From the NCBI RefSeq assembly GCF_011601315.1, contig NZ_JAAORA010000002.1, forward strand, positions 186,001 through 250,000: a stretch of DNA of 64,000 nucleotides, given 5' to 3'. The notes below the pieces were generated by a model. The model saw nothing but the letters and a program-made list of their open reading frames with translations, was not told where the DNA came from and searched no databases. This document shows, in pieces, positions 31,449 through 41,435 of the stretch; the first letter of the stretch is position 1; the number at the start of each line of letters is the position of its first letter. The DNA comes from Candidatus Chlorobium masyuteum (GTDB lineage Bacteria > Bacteroidota > Chlorobiia > Chlorobiales > Chlorobiaceae). Position numbers and translations under genes: made by a program.

Positions 31449-33986
31449 ATGGAAGGAAATTTTTCAAATAGAGTTCAGGATGTTATCCGTCTCAGCCGGG
31501 AGGAAGCCCTCCGGTTAGGACATGATTATATCGGTACCGAACATCTTCTTCTTGGTCTCATACGCGAAGGAGAAGGTATAGGGGCCAGAATACTGAAGAA
31601 CCTCAAGATAGATCTTTTCAGCCTCAAGCAGAAAATTGAGGAGAGTACGCATCCGAAAGTTCCGGCTACCCTTATGGGGAACGTGCCTTTGACCAAGCAG
31701 GCAGAGAAGGTGCTTAAAATTACCTACCTTGAAGCCAAAATATTCAAGTCGAATATTATCGGCACGGAGCATCTGCTTCTCTCCATTCTTAAAGGTGATG
31801 ATAACATTGCCGCCCAGATTCTTGAACAGTTCGGCGTGACCTATGATCTTGTCAAGGATGAGCTTATGAATATCTCAAGCAGCTCGGGCGATTCGGATGA
31901 GCCGCCGATGGAGGGCGCCTTCTCTTCAGGAAGCGGTGAACGTCAGCAAAAAAAGCCGGAACAGCGCAAAGGGGAGCGAACGAAGACCCCGGTTCTCGAC
32001 AATTTCGGTCGTGATATCACCCGGCTCGCGCTTGATGACAAGCTGGATCCCATTATCGGCCGTGAAAAGGAGATAGAGCGTGTTGCCCAGGTTCTGAGCC
32101 GCCGCAAAAAGAACAACCCTGTGCTGATCGGCGAGCCCGGTGTCGGCAAGACGGCAATTGCCGAAGGCCTTGCCCTCAAGATTGTGCAGCGCAAGGTATC
32201 AAGGGTTCTCTATGACAAGCGTGTTGTTGCGCTTGATCTTGCAGCGCTTGTTGCCGGCACGAAATACAGGGGGCAGTTTGAAGAGAGAATGAAGGCACTT
32301 ATGAACGAGCTTGAGCGATCACGGGATGTGATTCTCTTTATTGATGAGCTGCATACCATTATCGGTGCAGGCGGTGCATCGGGTTCGCTTGATGCAAGCA
32401 ATATTTTCAAGCCGGCTCTTGCCCGCGGTGAATTGCAGTGTATAGGAGCCACTACGCTTGACGAGTACCGTCAGTATATCGAAAAAGACGGCGCGCTTGA
32501 CCGGAGGTTTCAGAAGATCATGGTTGAGCCGACCTCTGTTGATGAGACCATCCAGATTCTCAACAACATCAAGTCGAAATATGAGTCACACCACCATGTA
32601 AACTATTCGGGGGATGCGATTGAGAAGGCGGTCAAGCTTTCCGAGCGCTATATCACCGATCGTTTTCTGCCTGACAAGGCAATTGATGTGATGGATGAGG
32701 CCGGAGCCCGTGTTCATTTAAGCAATATTCACGTTCCTGTTGAGATTCTTGAGCTTGAGAAATCCATTGAGGAGATCAAGACCGAAAAAAATCAGGTTGT
32801 GAAGATGCAGAACTTCGAGGAGGCCGCACGGCTTCGCGACAAGGAGAAGAACCTGCTTGAGTCGCTTGACCGGGCCAAACAGGAGTGGGAGGAGAGGGCT
32901 TCAGAAAGCGTGTACGATGTCACAGAAGCTGATATCACCTCCGTTATTGCCATGATGACCGGTATTCCTGTGGATCGGGTAGCTCAATCCGAGTCCAAGA
33001 AACTGCTCTCCATGGAGGCAGATCTTACCAAAGAGGTGATAGGGCAGGATGAGGCGATCAAAAAGATCACCAAGGCTATCCAGCGTACCCGTGCCGGACT
33101 GAAAGATCCTTCCCGTCCGATCGGCTCCTTTATTTTTCTCGGCCCTACCGGTGTCGGCAAGACCGAGCTTGCCAAGGCACTGACCCGCTATATCTTCGAT
33201 ACCGAGGATGCTATGATCAGGGCTGATATGAGCGAGTACATGGAGAAGTTCTCGGTCAGCCGGCTTGTCGGTGCACCTCCCGGATATGTCGGTTATGAAG
33301 AGGGGGGGCAGCTTACTGAAAAGGTTCGCCGCAAGCCCTACTCTGTGGTGCTCATTGATGAAATCGAGAAAGCGCATCCCGATGTGTTCAACATCCTGCT
33401 TCAGGTGCTTGATGAGGGTGTTCTGACCGACGGACTTGGGCGGAAAGTTGATTTCCGCAACACCATCATTATCATGACCTCCAATATCGGAGCCAAGGAT
33501 ATCAAGAGTTTTGGCGCCGGTGCAGGTATGGGCTTTACTGCGCCTGATGATTCAACAGGAAGTTACAAGGCGATGAAGTCCACCATTGAGGATGCCCTCA
33601 AACGGGTTTTCAATCCCGAGTTTCTGAACCGTATTGATGATATTGTCGTTTTTCACCCGCTCGAAAAGCAGCATATCTTCAAGATCATCGATATCACTGC
33701 AGGCAAGCTCTTCAAGCGGATTCGTGAGATGGGTATTGAGGTGGAGATTGATGAGAAAGCCAAGGAGTTTCTTGTTGACAAGGGTTATGACCAGAAGTAT
33801 GGTGCCCGGCCGCTCAAACGGGCGCTGCAGAAATATGTGGAAGACCCGCTTGCCGAGGAGATGCTTAAAGGGCGGTTTACTGAGGGCAGTACCATCAGGA
33901 TCTCGTTTGACGAGAAGGAGAATGAACTGCGGTTTCTTGATGGCGCGGCACCTGCTAAAAAAGCCAAGCGTGAAAAAGAGGCCTGA
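31449..33986 (+). CDS. clpC: ATP-dependent Clp protease ATP-binding subunit ClpC
   Basis: This is an 845-aa AAA+ unfoldase from the ATG at 31449, where the family's [20 protein letters not shown] begins. Two Clp_N repeats lie at about 5-70 and 80-145. Walker A1 GEPGVGKT with FIDELH and Walker A2 GPTGVGKT with VLIDEIEK mark the two ATPase modules. The UVR-like [15 protein letters not shown] lies between. MGF near the D2 loop is the expected ClpP-docking tripeptide. It unfolds proteins for ClpP. Alone here, its own promoter upstream and a terminator downstream. Confidence 0.95.
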   Translation: MEGNFSNRVQDVIRLSREEALRLGHDYIGTEHLLLGLIREGEGIGARILKNLKIDLFSLKQKIEESTHPKVPATLMGNVPLTKQAEKVLKITYLEAKIFKSNIIGTEHLLLSILKGDDNIAAQILEQFGVTYDLVKDELMNISSSSGDSDEPPMEGAFSSGSGERQQKKPEQRKGERTKTPVLDNFGRDITRLALDDKLDPIIGREKEIERVAQVLSRRKKNNPVLIGEPGVGKTAIAEGLALKIVQRKVSRVLYDKRVVALDLAALVAGTKYRGQFEERMKALMNELERSRDVILFIDELHTIIGAGGASGSLDASNIFKPALARGELQCIGATTLDEYRQYIEKDGALDRRFQKIMVEPTSVDETIQILNNIKSKYESHHHVNYSGDAIEKAVKLSERYITDRFLPDKAIDVMDEAGARVHLSNIHVPVEILELEKSIEEIKTEKNQVVKMQNFEEAARLRDKEKNLLESLDRAKQEWEERASESVYDVTEADITSVIAMMTGIPVDRVAQSESKKLLSMEADLTKEVIGQDEAIKKITKAIQRTRAGLKDPSRPIGSFIFLGPTGVGKTELAKALTRYIFDTEDAMIRADMSEYMEKFSVSRLVGAPPGYVGYEEGGQLTEKVRRKPYSVVLIDEIEKAHPDVFNILLQVLDEGVLTDGLGRKVDFRNTIIIMTSNIGAKDIKSFGAGAGMGFTAPDDSTGSYKAMKSTIEDALKRVFNPEFLNRIDDIVVFHPLEKQHIFKIIDITAGKLFKRIREMGIEVEIDEKAKEFLVDKGYDQKYGARPLKRALQKYVEDPLAEEMLKGRFTEGSTIRISFDEKENELRFLDGAAPAKKAKREKEA

Positions 33987-34015
33987 GAAGCATAAACAGC
34001 TTGATTGTCATGCAT

Positions 34016-34046
34016 AAAAAAACCCCCGGAGCCCGGGGGTTTTTTT
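34016..34046. terminator. Bidirectional terminator between clpC and trpB2
   Basis: CCCCCGG (34023-34029) and CCGGGGG (34033-34039) form a perfect stem around AGC, flanked by A7 on the left and T7 on the right. It therefore works as a rho-independent terminator for clpC on the plus strand and for the convergent trpB2 gene on the minus strand. Confidence 0.92.
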
Positions 34047-34050
34047 ATGG

Positions 34051-35424
34051 CTACATCTGCGGTGCTGCAGGATGGTTTTTGACCGAGGCAAGAGAGCGTT
34101 GAAGAAGCTCTTCAGGCAGAGGATAGTCGCTGAGTTTGCCCGAGAGGAAAGCCTCATATCCCTGGAGGTCCATCAGACCGTGGCCTGACCAGTTCATAAG
34201 AATCACCTTCTCTTTTCCCTCCTCTTTTGCCTTTTTGGCTTCGCGTATTGTCTGCGCGATGGCATGTGATGTTTCCGGTGCAGGGATGAACCCCTCGGTA
34301 TGGGCGAAGAGCAGTGCGGCCTCATAACACTCCGTCTGGCCGATTGATGTGGCATCGATCAGTCCGAGCTGTTTGACATGGCTGACCAGCGGGGCCATGC
34401 CGTGGTATCGCAATCCGCCGGCATGAATGGCAGGAGGAATAAACCCGTGGCCAAGGCTGTGCATGGGGAGTAACGGGGTCATTTTTGCGACATCACCCGA
34501 GTCATAGATATAGGGTCCTCTGGTGAGTGTTGGGCATGCTTCCGGCTCTGTAGCAATGATCTGAACCTCTTTTCCGTGGATCTTGTCGCAGATAAAGGGG
34601 AAGCTGATACCGGCAAAATTTGATCCACCACCGGCACATCCGATGACGATATCCGGGTAGAGGTGCACCTTCTCAAGCTGTTTGCGTGCTTCAAGGCCGA
34701 TAATGGTCTGGTGCAGCATGACATGGTTCAGCACACTGCCGAGAGCATAGCGGGTATCGTCACGCTCCACAGCCTGTTCGATTGCCTCGCTGATGGCAAT
34801 GGCAAGACTGCCGGGGGTATCAGGCATTTCAGAGAGTATCTTTCGCCCAATCGCAGTCTGGTTGCTTGGGCTGGCTATGCAGTCGGCGCCCCAGGTTCGC
34901 ATCATGATTTTGCGGAAGGGCTTCTGGTCGAAGCTTATTCTGACCATGAAGACCTTGCAGTCGATACCGATGAGCTTGCAGCTCATGGCAAGCGCGCTTC
35001 CCCACTGGCCGGCTCCGGTTTCCGTGATAAGATGTTTGATGCCGAACTGTTTGTTGTACCATGCCTGGGCTACAGCCGTGTTCGGCTTGTGGCTTCCCGC
35101 CGGAGAGACCCCTTCGTTTTTATAGTAGATCTTTGCCGGAGTCCCGAGTGCCGCTTCAAGCCGTTTTGCCCGGTAGAGCGGAGAAGGGCGCCAGAGTTTC
35201 AAAATGGACTGCACCTCATCGGGGATGTCAATCCAGCGTTCAGTGCTTACCTCCTGCTCAATCAGGTTCATGGGGAAAACTTTTGCCAAAGCATCCGGTC
35301 CTATCGGGGTGCCGTCAGGACCAAGTGGCGGAGGGAGCGGTGAAGGGAGATCTGCCTGAATATTGTACCACTGTCGAGGCATTTCATCTTCAGTCAGCAG
35401 GATCTTCGTGGGTTCAGAACTCAT
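34051..35424 (-). CDS. trpB2: Tryptophan synthase beta-like chain (TrpB2)
   Basis: This 457-aa PLP enzyme belongs to the long TrpB2 subgroup. The Schiff-base lysine is K113 in AGSHKPNTA, and the phosphate-binding loop is CAGGGSNF near 265-272. The N-terminal extension [14 protein letters not shown] and the GVSPAG sequence (105-110) are TrpB2 hallmarks. It makes tryptophan from indole and serine, probably without a standard TrpA partnership, or serves as indole salvage. No other trp gene is in the window. Convergent with clpC. Confidence 0.93.
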   Translation of the reverse strand: MSSEPTKILLTEDEMPRQWYNIQADLPSPLPPPLGPDGTPIGPDALAKVFPMNLIEQEVSTERWIDIPDEVQSILKLWRPSPLYRAKRLEAALGTPAKIYYKNEGVSPAGSHKPNTAVAQAWYNKQFGIKHLITETGAGQWGSALAMSCKLIGIDCKVFMVRISFDQKPFRKIMMRTWGADCIASPSNQTAIGRKILSEMPDTPGSLAIAISEAIEQAVERDDTRYALGSVLNHVMLHQTIIGLEARKQLEKVHLYPDIVIGCAGGGSNFAGISFPFICDKIHGKEVQIIATEPEACPTLTRGPYIYDSGDVAKMTPLLPMHSLGHGFIPPAIHAGGLRYHGMAPLVSHVKQLGLIDATSIGQTECYEAALLFAHTEGFIPAPETSHAIAQTIREAKKAKEEGKEKVILMNWSGHGLMDLQGYEAFLSGKLSDYPLPEELLQRSLASVKNHPAAPQM

Positions 35425-35549
35425 GATTACTCTGAATTTAGGGTGAAGTAGTACTGCAAGGGTGAGTGTAACGGATAGCGAGGGTCATACCATAAAACCG
35501 GGAAACGGTTTCCTGAATGTATTACATGGCAGTTGAACTGCTGCAAGAG

Positions 35550-35635
35550 TGCCGAAGGCGGGAATCGAACCCGCACGTCCATTGCTGAACACGGGATTTT
35601 AAGTCCCGGGCGTCTACCAGTTCCGCCACTTCGGC
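35550..35635 (-). tRNA. tRNA-Leu (anticodon TAA)
   Basis: On the minus strand: acceptor GCCGAAG/CTTCGGC (35629-35635 and 35551-35557) with discriminator A. The D arm is GGCGGAACTGGTAGACGC, and the anticodon stem CGGGA/TCCCG encloses CTTAAAA, giving TAA. The class II variable arm (TGTTCAGCAATGGACG) and T loop TTCGATT are as expected. It is 86 nt, as usual for Leu; CCA is not encoded. Confidence 0.95.
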
Positions 35636-35745
35636 TGCTCGGTACAACGATACCAGACAGGCCGGTAATTTACTATCTTCACAGGGTTTCCCAAAAAAAT
35701 AAATCGCCCCGTTCACGCCACTTATTGCAGCGGAAACGCAGCCGT

Positions 35746-36813
35746 TCAGGCTTCGAAATGATCAAAGCCCCTGATCGAGGCAAGATCAATCCTCATGCCG
35801 TAAATATCCGATAGAAACAGACCGGTATCTATATCGGTCATTTCACCGATTACCGATATCTCCTTGTAGTCATCAATGAGTTCGTACTCCTCTTTCGGGA
35901 TGGTAAAGAGCAGCTGATACTCCTCTCCTCCTGTCAGTGCCCATGTGATGGCATCATCCTGGAGCTCATCGGCAATCCTTCGCGTTGAGGGTGTGATTGG
36001 TATACGGCTTTCATGAATCAGCGCTCCGGTGTTTGACTGGCTGCAGATGTGGTGCAGTTCCCCGGAGAGTCCGTCGGAAATATCGATCATCGATGTTGGC
36101 CGGATGTTTCTTGAGTGCAGGAATCTTACGATATCGAGACGGGCCGTGGGGAGCAGCTGGCACTGTATGGCTTCACTGTACTCCTTCAGGTCGGCCATAA
36201 CGCTTTTGTTATACGGTTCATTGTTTTCAAAATGTTCAAGCATGATGGCTTTTTCACGCATGAGGAGCTTGAGACCGGCAGCGGCACCCCCGAGTGAGCC
36301 GGTAACGCAGATCAGCTCTCCGGGTTTGGCTCCGTTTCTCTTTGTGAGCTTTTCCGGTTCTACCTCCCCCATTATCGTGACGGAGATGATCAGCCCAGAT
36401 CGGGATGAAGAGGTGTCTCCACCGGCGATGGCAAGGCCGTACTCTTTTGCCGCATGGCTCATTCCCTTGTAAAGCTCCTCAACCATCTCTGTTGAAAATG
36501 AGGGAGGGATGGCAATGGAGACAAGCGCGAAGCGGGGAAAGGCATTCATGGCGCAGACATCGGAGACATTGACGCTTATGGCTTTGCTTCCAAGATGTTT
36601 AAGCGGTGTTGTCAAAAGATCGAAGTGTACCTGTTCGACAAGCAGATCGGTTGTTGCGACCTGAAGGAGTTTTCCGGAGGGTTGATAGATTGCACAGTCA
36701 TCACCGATGCCTTTCAGCAGTTCAGGTACCGCTTGAAGGGTTGGTTCTGCGAGGGCGGCAATTTTGTCGATCAGACCGAACTCCCCGATATCCCGGATGG
36801 CTTTATATGGCAT
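35746..36813 (-). CDS. thiL: Thiamine-monophosphate kinase
   Basis: This is a 355-aa protein from the ATG at 36813; an upstream frame to a TTG at 36870 is unnatural. PurM/ThiL fold: IGDDCAIY near 50-57, then TTDLLVEQVHFD, AISVNVSDVCAMNA, VAGGDTSSS-type motif AIAGGDTSS, ISDGLSGELHHICSQS and GGEEYQLLFTI. It phosphorylates thiamine monophosphate to the diphosphate in the cytoplasm. No thi gene neighbours it, so it is likely single. Divergent from ftsY. Confidence 0.93.
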   Translation of the reverse strand: MPYKAIRDIGEFGLIDKIAALAEPTLQAVPELLKGIGDDCAIYQPSGKLLQVATTDLLVEQVHFDLLTTPLKHLGSKAISVNVSDVCAMNAFPRFALVSIAIPPSFSTEMVEELYKGMSHAAKEYGLAIAGGDTSSSRSGLIISVTIMGEVEPEKLTKRNGAKPGELICVTGSLGGAAAGLKLLMREKAIMLEHFENNEPYNKSVMADLKEYSEAIQCQLLPTARLDIVRFLHSRNIRPTSMIDISDGLSGELHHICSQSNTGALIHESRIPITPSTRRIADELQDDAITWALTGGEEYQLLFTIPKEEYELIDDYKEISVIGEMTDIDTGLFLSDIYGMRIDLASIRGFDHFEA

Positions 36814-36922
36814 ATTTTTGCGTAAATTAAAGTTCACTCTGAACCATTCCGGGGATCGTCGCGTTGTCAACAGCCCGGCCGGTTCCCTACTCTTTCAATA
36901 ACAGAGACAATATCTTCTTTTT

Positions 36923-37876
36923 ATGGGTTTTTTTGACAAGTTCAAATTATCAAAACTGACGGAAGGGCTCGGAAAAACCCGCGATACCCTTCGGGACAAG
37001 CTTTCGGTTATCACACAGGGGAAAACGGAGATAGATGAGGAGTTTCTCGAAGAGCTTGAAATAATTCTTGTCGCGGCTGATGTCGGTGTAGAAACAACAC
37101 TCGGGATCGTTGATGCTATTACGGAACGTGCAAAACAGGAGACCTACCGCTCGGAAACGGAGCTCAACAACATGCTGATGGAAGAGATTCAGCAGTTGCT
37201 GCAGGAGAGCGGAGTGGATCACCCGGTTGATTTTGATGCACCTCTGCCGGCAAAACCCTATGTGATTTTAATCGTGGGAGTGAATGGTGCCGGCAAGACC
37301 ACCAGTGTTGCAAAGCTGGCCCACAATTATGATAAAGCAGGCAAAAAAGTCATTATAGCGGCAGCCGATACCTTTCGCGCCGCAGCGTATGAACAGCTCC
37401 AGATATGGGCGGACCGGGCAGGTGTTCCAATGATCGGTCAGGGACAGGGTTCCGATCCTGCCTCGGTGGTCTATGATGCAGTCAGCGCTGCGGTTGCGCG
37501 AAATGCTGATGTTGTACTGGTCGATACCGCAGGGCGGCTGCACAACAAAAGCCATCTCATGGAGGAGCTGGCCAAGATCATGAGGGTGGCCAAAAAGAAA
37601 ATTCCTGAAGCGCCGCATGAAGTGCTGCTGGTGCTTGACGGTACAACCGGTCAGAATGCGGTGCAGCAGGCCCGGGAGTTTACAAAGTTTGTCAAGGTAA
37701 CCGGACTTGTTGTTACCAAACTTGACGGGACTTCAAAAGGCGGAATAGTGCTCACCATTTCCCGTGAACTTGGTCTGCCTGTCAAATATATCGGCGTGGG
37801 TGAGAAGATTGATGATTTACAGTTGTTTGATCGTGCGGAGTTTGTCGGAGCGCTCCTGGGTCGCACCAGCCATTAG
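36923..37876 (+). CDS. ftsY: Signal recognition particle receptor FtsY
   Basis: This 317-aa SRP receptor GTPase has the short N-terminus of non-proteobacterial FtsY (no long acidic A domain). The N domain is at 1-90. G1 is GVNGAGKTT (119-127). G2 DTFRAAAYEQL, G3 DTAGRLHNK and G4 TKLDGTSKGG follow. It docks SRP-ribosome complexes at the membrane for protein insertion. The four bases at its 3' end overlap the convergent DUF123 gene's stop codon. Preceded by 109 bases shared with thiL's promoter. Confidence 0.95.
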   Translation: MGFFDKFKLSKLTEGLGKTRDTLRDKLSVITQGKTEIDEEFLEELEIILVAADVGVETTLGIVDAITERAKQETYRSETELNNMLMEEIQQLLQESGVDHPVDFDAPLPAKPYVILIVGVNGAGKTTSVAKLAHNYDKAGKKVIIAAADTFRAAAYEQLQIWADRAGVPMIGQGQGSDPASVVYDAVSAAVARNADVVLVDTAGRLHNKSHLMEELAKIMRVAKKKIPEAPHEVLLVLDGTTGQNAVQQAREFTKFVKVTGLVVTKLDGTSKGGIVLTISRELGLPVKYIGVGEKIDDLQLFDRAEFVGALLGRTSH

Positions 37877-38457
37877 TCCCGGACAGTTATCATTTCCGGA
37901 ATGGTGTGGTGAAGAAGGTCAAGAATCTGGTTGTGATCGGTGATCTTTAGAAGATGCGTGCTGTTTCGGGTATCTCCGGCACCAAGGTGAGGAGCTACTA
38001 TTGATGTCGCATTGCTGGATTCAAGAAGTTCCGAAAGTTTGTCTTCAAGTTTCAGCGGGCTTCGCATGATGACGATATGGGTGATTTCCGCCTCGGGTAG
38101 ATCAAGGAGATAATCGATATGCCACCGGAGTTTTTTCGTGGAAGGAGCACGGTTGCTGTTACTGGCAAAGTCATCTCCGGAAAAGAGCTGCAACAGGGCG
38201 GGACGGATTTTGTGGGGCTTTTTCTCTTCGCTTCTTGATGCATGGCGGATCACTCTCCGGGCGAGCGGGCTTCCTGTGCTCTCCTCTTTTCCCAAAGCTG
38301 AGCCGATGTAGAGGTACTCTCCCCCGGTGAAAGTGATCAGGCGGCCAAACTGAAACCGTCCGAATGCAAGCTTAACCGAACAGGATAGCCGTATCAGGAG
38401 GATATAGGAACCCATGCGGTATTTATTGCCGAAAATGGTAAACTGGCGAACGGACAT
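37873..38457 (-). CDS. DUF123-family GIY-YIG-like protein
   Basis: This 194-aa protein is of the DUF123 family: GSYILLIRLSCS near 15-26, FTGGEYLYIGSALG, LARRVIRHASR, KLRWHIDYLL and the terminal APHLGAGDTRNSTHLLKI. The family has a GIY-YIG-like core and sometimes fuses with endonuclease III, so a DNA-related role is possible. Start: the ATG at 38457 (an ATG at 38415 is also possible). It is convergent with ftsY and overlaps it by four bases. Confidence 0.82.
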   Translation of the reverse strand: MSVRQFTIFGNKYRMGSYILLIRLSCSVKLAFGRFQFGRLITFTGGEYLYIGSALGKEESTGSPLARRVIRHASRSEEKKPHKIRPALLQLFSGDDFASNSNRAPSTKKLRWHIDYLLDLPEAEITHIVIMRSPLKLEDKLSELLESSNATSIVAPHLGAGDTRNSTHLLKITDHNQILDLLHHTIPEMITVRD

Positions 38458-38623
38458 TGTTTTTTGTTGTTTTTGATGCAATATTAGCAGCGACTCACTA
38501 CAGCGTGATCGTTATTATTATTATACGGTAGTGAATCAGGATGCTTTCAACGCAGTTAGAAAAGTAAGGGTTTTCGAAGCTAACGGGGCAATGTTTTTTT
38601 CGATGAACGTTTCGGAAAAACAT

Positions 38624-39262
38624 ATGGAGCAGAGGCGCTGGGAGATGGTTGAGGCGCTGAAACGTTACGGGATAACAAACAGCAGGGTGCTTGATGCTTT
38701 TCTGGAGGTCAAGCGGCACCTTTTTTTTCCTGAGGATGCCCTGGAGTTGGCCTATGACGATGGAGCTTATCCCATCGGGTTCGGTCAGACCATTTCGCAG
38801 CCTTTTACGGTTGCTTATATGACAACTCTGCTCGTTGATCGATGTCCATCAGGAAAAGTGCTTGAAATTGGAACCGGATCAGGTTATCAGGCGGCAATTC
38901 TTGATGCTCTTGGTTATTCGGTTTATACGGTTGAAAGGATCAATGAGCTGTTTCAGCGTGCTGAACGGCTTTTTTCGAGGCTTGGTTTACCTATTGCATG
39001 TCGTTATGATGACGGCACTCTGGGTTGGAAGGAAGAGGCTCCGTTTGACGGGATCATAGTAACTGCAGGTGCTCCGGAAGAACCTGCGCCATTGTTGAGA
39101 CAGCTGGCGGAAAACGGTTGCATGGTTATACCCGTTGGAGAGACGGTGTCACAGCAGATGACCGTTGTGCAGCGAGTTGGTGACGAACTTAGAAAAGAGG
39201 TGTTTCAGCAGTTTGTCTTTGTGCCGCTGATTGGCAGGGAGGGCTGGAGCGATGACCTGTAA
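38624..39262 (+). CDS. pcm: Protein-L-isoaspartate O-methyltransferase
   Basis: This is a 212-aa protein from the ATG at 38624, giving the usual length. Family features: RHLFFPE, YDDGAYPIGFGQTISQPFTV, VLEIGTGSGYQAAIL (motif I), TVERINEL, then FDGIIVTAGAPEEP. It methylates isoaspartyl residues to start repair of aged proteins in the cytoplasm, with S-adenosylmethionine. The open frame goes upstream to a GTG at 38531, and ATGs at 38591 and 38603 are alternatives. It precedes the PpiD-like gene by 46 bases. Confidence 0.92.
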   Translation: MEQRRWEMVEALKRYGITNSRVLDAFLEVKRHLFFPEDALELAYDDGAYPIGFGQTISQPFTVAYMTTLLVDRCPSGKVLEIGTGSGYQAAILDALGYSVYTVERINELFQRAERLFSRLGLPIACRYDDGTLGWKEEAPFDGIIVTAGAPEEPAPLLRQLAENGCMVIPVGETVSQQMTVVQRVGDELRKEVFQQFVFVPLIGREGWSDDL

Positions 39263-39308
39263 CAGACGATTTTTATATTTAATAACATCATAATTGAAGG
39301 GATGATCT

Positions 39309-41417
39309 ATGGCTCTCATGTCCAGCTTGCGTGACAAGACTCATATTATACTCTATACGCTCATGGCGGCATTTCTTGCGCTGATTGTGTTTGAGTGGGG
39401 GATGAATTTTACCGGATTTACCACCAAGGCAAATCAGGCGGGTAAAATTAATGGAAAGACGGTTTCCATGGCAGAGTATGATGAGGTGTACAAAAATTTT
39501 ACTGCAAATTATCGAAGAGCCAATCCCGGAGCGGAACTGACTCCGGAAGCCGAACTCGCGCTTCGTGAGCAGGCCTGGAATACGGTTGTAGATCAGACTC
39601 TTCTTGAACAGCAGTTTGAAAAGTTCTCCATCTCCCTGCAGGATCAGGAGGTGGTTGAAGCTCTGGATAGTTCTGCTCCGCCCCAGGTGATCCGTCAGAA
39701 TTTCAGTGATCCGGCTACCGGAGCACTTGATCGAAAAAAGCTCGACAGTGCACGTCGTGATCCCCGCAACAAGGAGTTGTGGCTGCAGATAGAGAAGATT
39801 GTCCGTCAGGAGCTGAAGGTCAACAAGCTGATCAGGGCATTGCAAACTCTTGACCATGTAACCGGCAGGGAGGTTGACGATATTATAAACAGGCAGTTCT
39901 CAAGGTTTTCTGCCTCTTTTATACCTGTTCCCTTAAGCTTTGCCGGTGCTGACAGTAACTTTCCGGTAAAGGAAGAGGAGATCAAAAAGTATTATGATGA
40001 TCACAAGGAGCTTTTCCGGCAGGCACCTTCAAGAAAAGCCGATTTTGTGTTTTTCCCTCTTACTCCCTCAGCAAAAGACAGTCTTGCCGTTCGAACCGAG
40101 CTTGAATCGATCAGGGCCGAGTTTTCTGCTCCAACGGTTAATGACAGCGACTATGTGAAGGTACAGAGTGACCGTCCAACAGGGATTAATGTAGCCTATA
40201 ACCGGAGCGATTTTTCACCTGCAGCCGGAGCAACGCTCTTTAATCCTTCAAATCTCAAGCCGGGAACGATTGTCGGTCCTTTAGCTGATCGGGGTGAGTA
40301 CCGCATGATAAAAATCAAGCAGGTTACTACCTCCCGGCAGCCAGTGGCAAGGGCCTCACATATTCTTCTGAGGTTTAATCCGGCCAGCCGTGCTGAAGTG
40401 CAGAAAGTCAGGGAGCTTTCACTGCTGATTTCACAACAGCTTCAGGCTGGTGTTCCTTTTGAGTCTCTTGCACGTAAATATTCTGCTGATCCCGGTAGTG
40501 CGCTGAATGGCGGTGATATCGGATGGTTCAGCAGGGAACGTATGGTTCCTGAATTTGCTGCAGCAGTGTTCAATGCCCGTCCCGGTGCGGTTATCGGTCC
40601 TGTTCAGACACAGTTCGGACTGCATATTATCAAGGTTACCGGTTTTGACCAGAGTGCGGTGGTCTGCTCGGAGATAGTTCGCAACATCCGCCCCTCCACG
40701 GAGAGTGTCGAGAGTGTTAGGCGTCAGGCACTTGCCTTTCAGGCCTCGGCCAAGGAGAAGGGTTTCGACCAGACTGCGGCTGCCGCGAAATTGCGTATTG
40801 ACAAGACCGGAGAGTTTGGTAAACATATGGCGGTTGCGCAGATCGGATACAGTGATAAGGTAACGGCTTTTGCCTTTAAGGCATCCGAAGGAGACCTTTC
40901 AGATCTGCTTGAGACTGAAAAAGGGTTTTATGTTATGCGTCTTACGGAGAAGAATGATACCGGATACCGGCTGCTGGATCAGGATATGAAAAGCAGGATT
41001 ACGGCAGAGCTGGTAAGGGAGAAGAAAGGTGCCGCTCTTGAGAAAAAGCTCTCTGCGATGGCGAAGGGAGCCGGAATGTCTATTGAAAAGATCGCTGCGG
41101 CAAATCAGGGATTGGCTATCGTGTCAGCGGAGAATATCCAGTGGAGTGACGGGCTTATTCCGGGTTATGGCGTTGACCGCCCTCTTGTTGAAGCCATGTC
41201 AGGAATGGTGGTTGGAAAACTCTCCTCTCCGGTGAAAACTACCGATGGATATGCGATTGTGCTTCTCACGAAGAGAGCGCTTCCCGAGGGGCTGGATCCC
41301 AAAGTGGAAAAAGTCACGGTAACACCACAGCTGCTTCGGGCAAAACAGGAGCAACTGTTTGCTGAATTTTTTGCTGCGGTTCGCAAAAACGCAAAAGTTG
41401 AGGATTTGCGACCCTGA
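39309..41417 (+). CDS. PpiD/SurA-like peptidyl-prolyl isomerase
   Basis: This 702-aa membrane-anchored periplasmic chaperone has one N-terminal helix (about 13-32, ILYTLMAAFLALIVFEWG), then a SurA/PpiD-type chaperone domain. One parvulin rotamase domain follows: ASHILLRF (about 347-354), YSADPGS, GGDIGWFSRERMVPEFAAAV and FGLHIIKV. The C-terminal part carries a second, degenerate rotamase-like segment. It helps fold exported proteins. It is followed by a 10-bp hairpin and the convergent ptsI. Confidence 0.9.
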   Translation: MALMSSLRDKTHIILYTLMAAFLALIVFEWGMNFTGFTTKANQAGKINGKTVSMAEYDEVYKNFTANYRRANPGAELTPEAELALREQAWNTVVDQTLLEQQFEKFSISLQDQEVVEALDSSAPPQVIRQNFSDPATGALDRKKLDSARRDPRNKELWLQIEKIVRQELKVNKLIRALQTLDHVTGREVDDIINRQFSRFSASFIPVPLSFAGADSNFPVKEEEIKKYYDDHKELFRQAPSRKADFVFFPLTPSAKDSLAVRTELESIRAEFSAPTVNDSDYVKVQSDRPTGINVAYNRSDFSPAAGATLFNPSNLKPGTIVGPLADRGEYRMIKIKQVTTSRQPVARASHILLRFNPASRAEVQKVRELSLLISQQLQAGVPFESLARKYSADPGSALNGGDIGWFSRERMVPEFAAAVFNARPGAVIGPVQTQFGLHIIKVTGFDQSAVVCSEIVRNIRPSTESVESVRRQALAFQASAKEKGFDQTAAAAKLRIDKTGEFGKHMAVAQIGYSDKVTAFAFKASEGDLSDLLETEKGFYVMRLTEKNDTGYRLLDQDMKSRITAELVREKKGAALEKKLSAMAKGAGMSIEKIAAANQGLAIVSAENIQWSDGLIPGYGVDRPLVEAMSGMVVGKLSSPVKTTDGYAIVLLTKRALPEGLDPKVEKVTVTPQLLRAKQEQLFAEFFAAVRKNAKVEDLRP

Positions 41418-41435
41418 TCACCCCCCGCATTTGGA

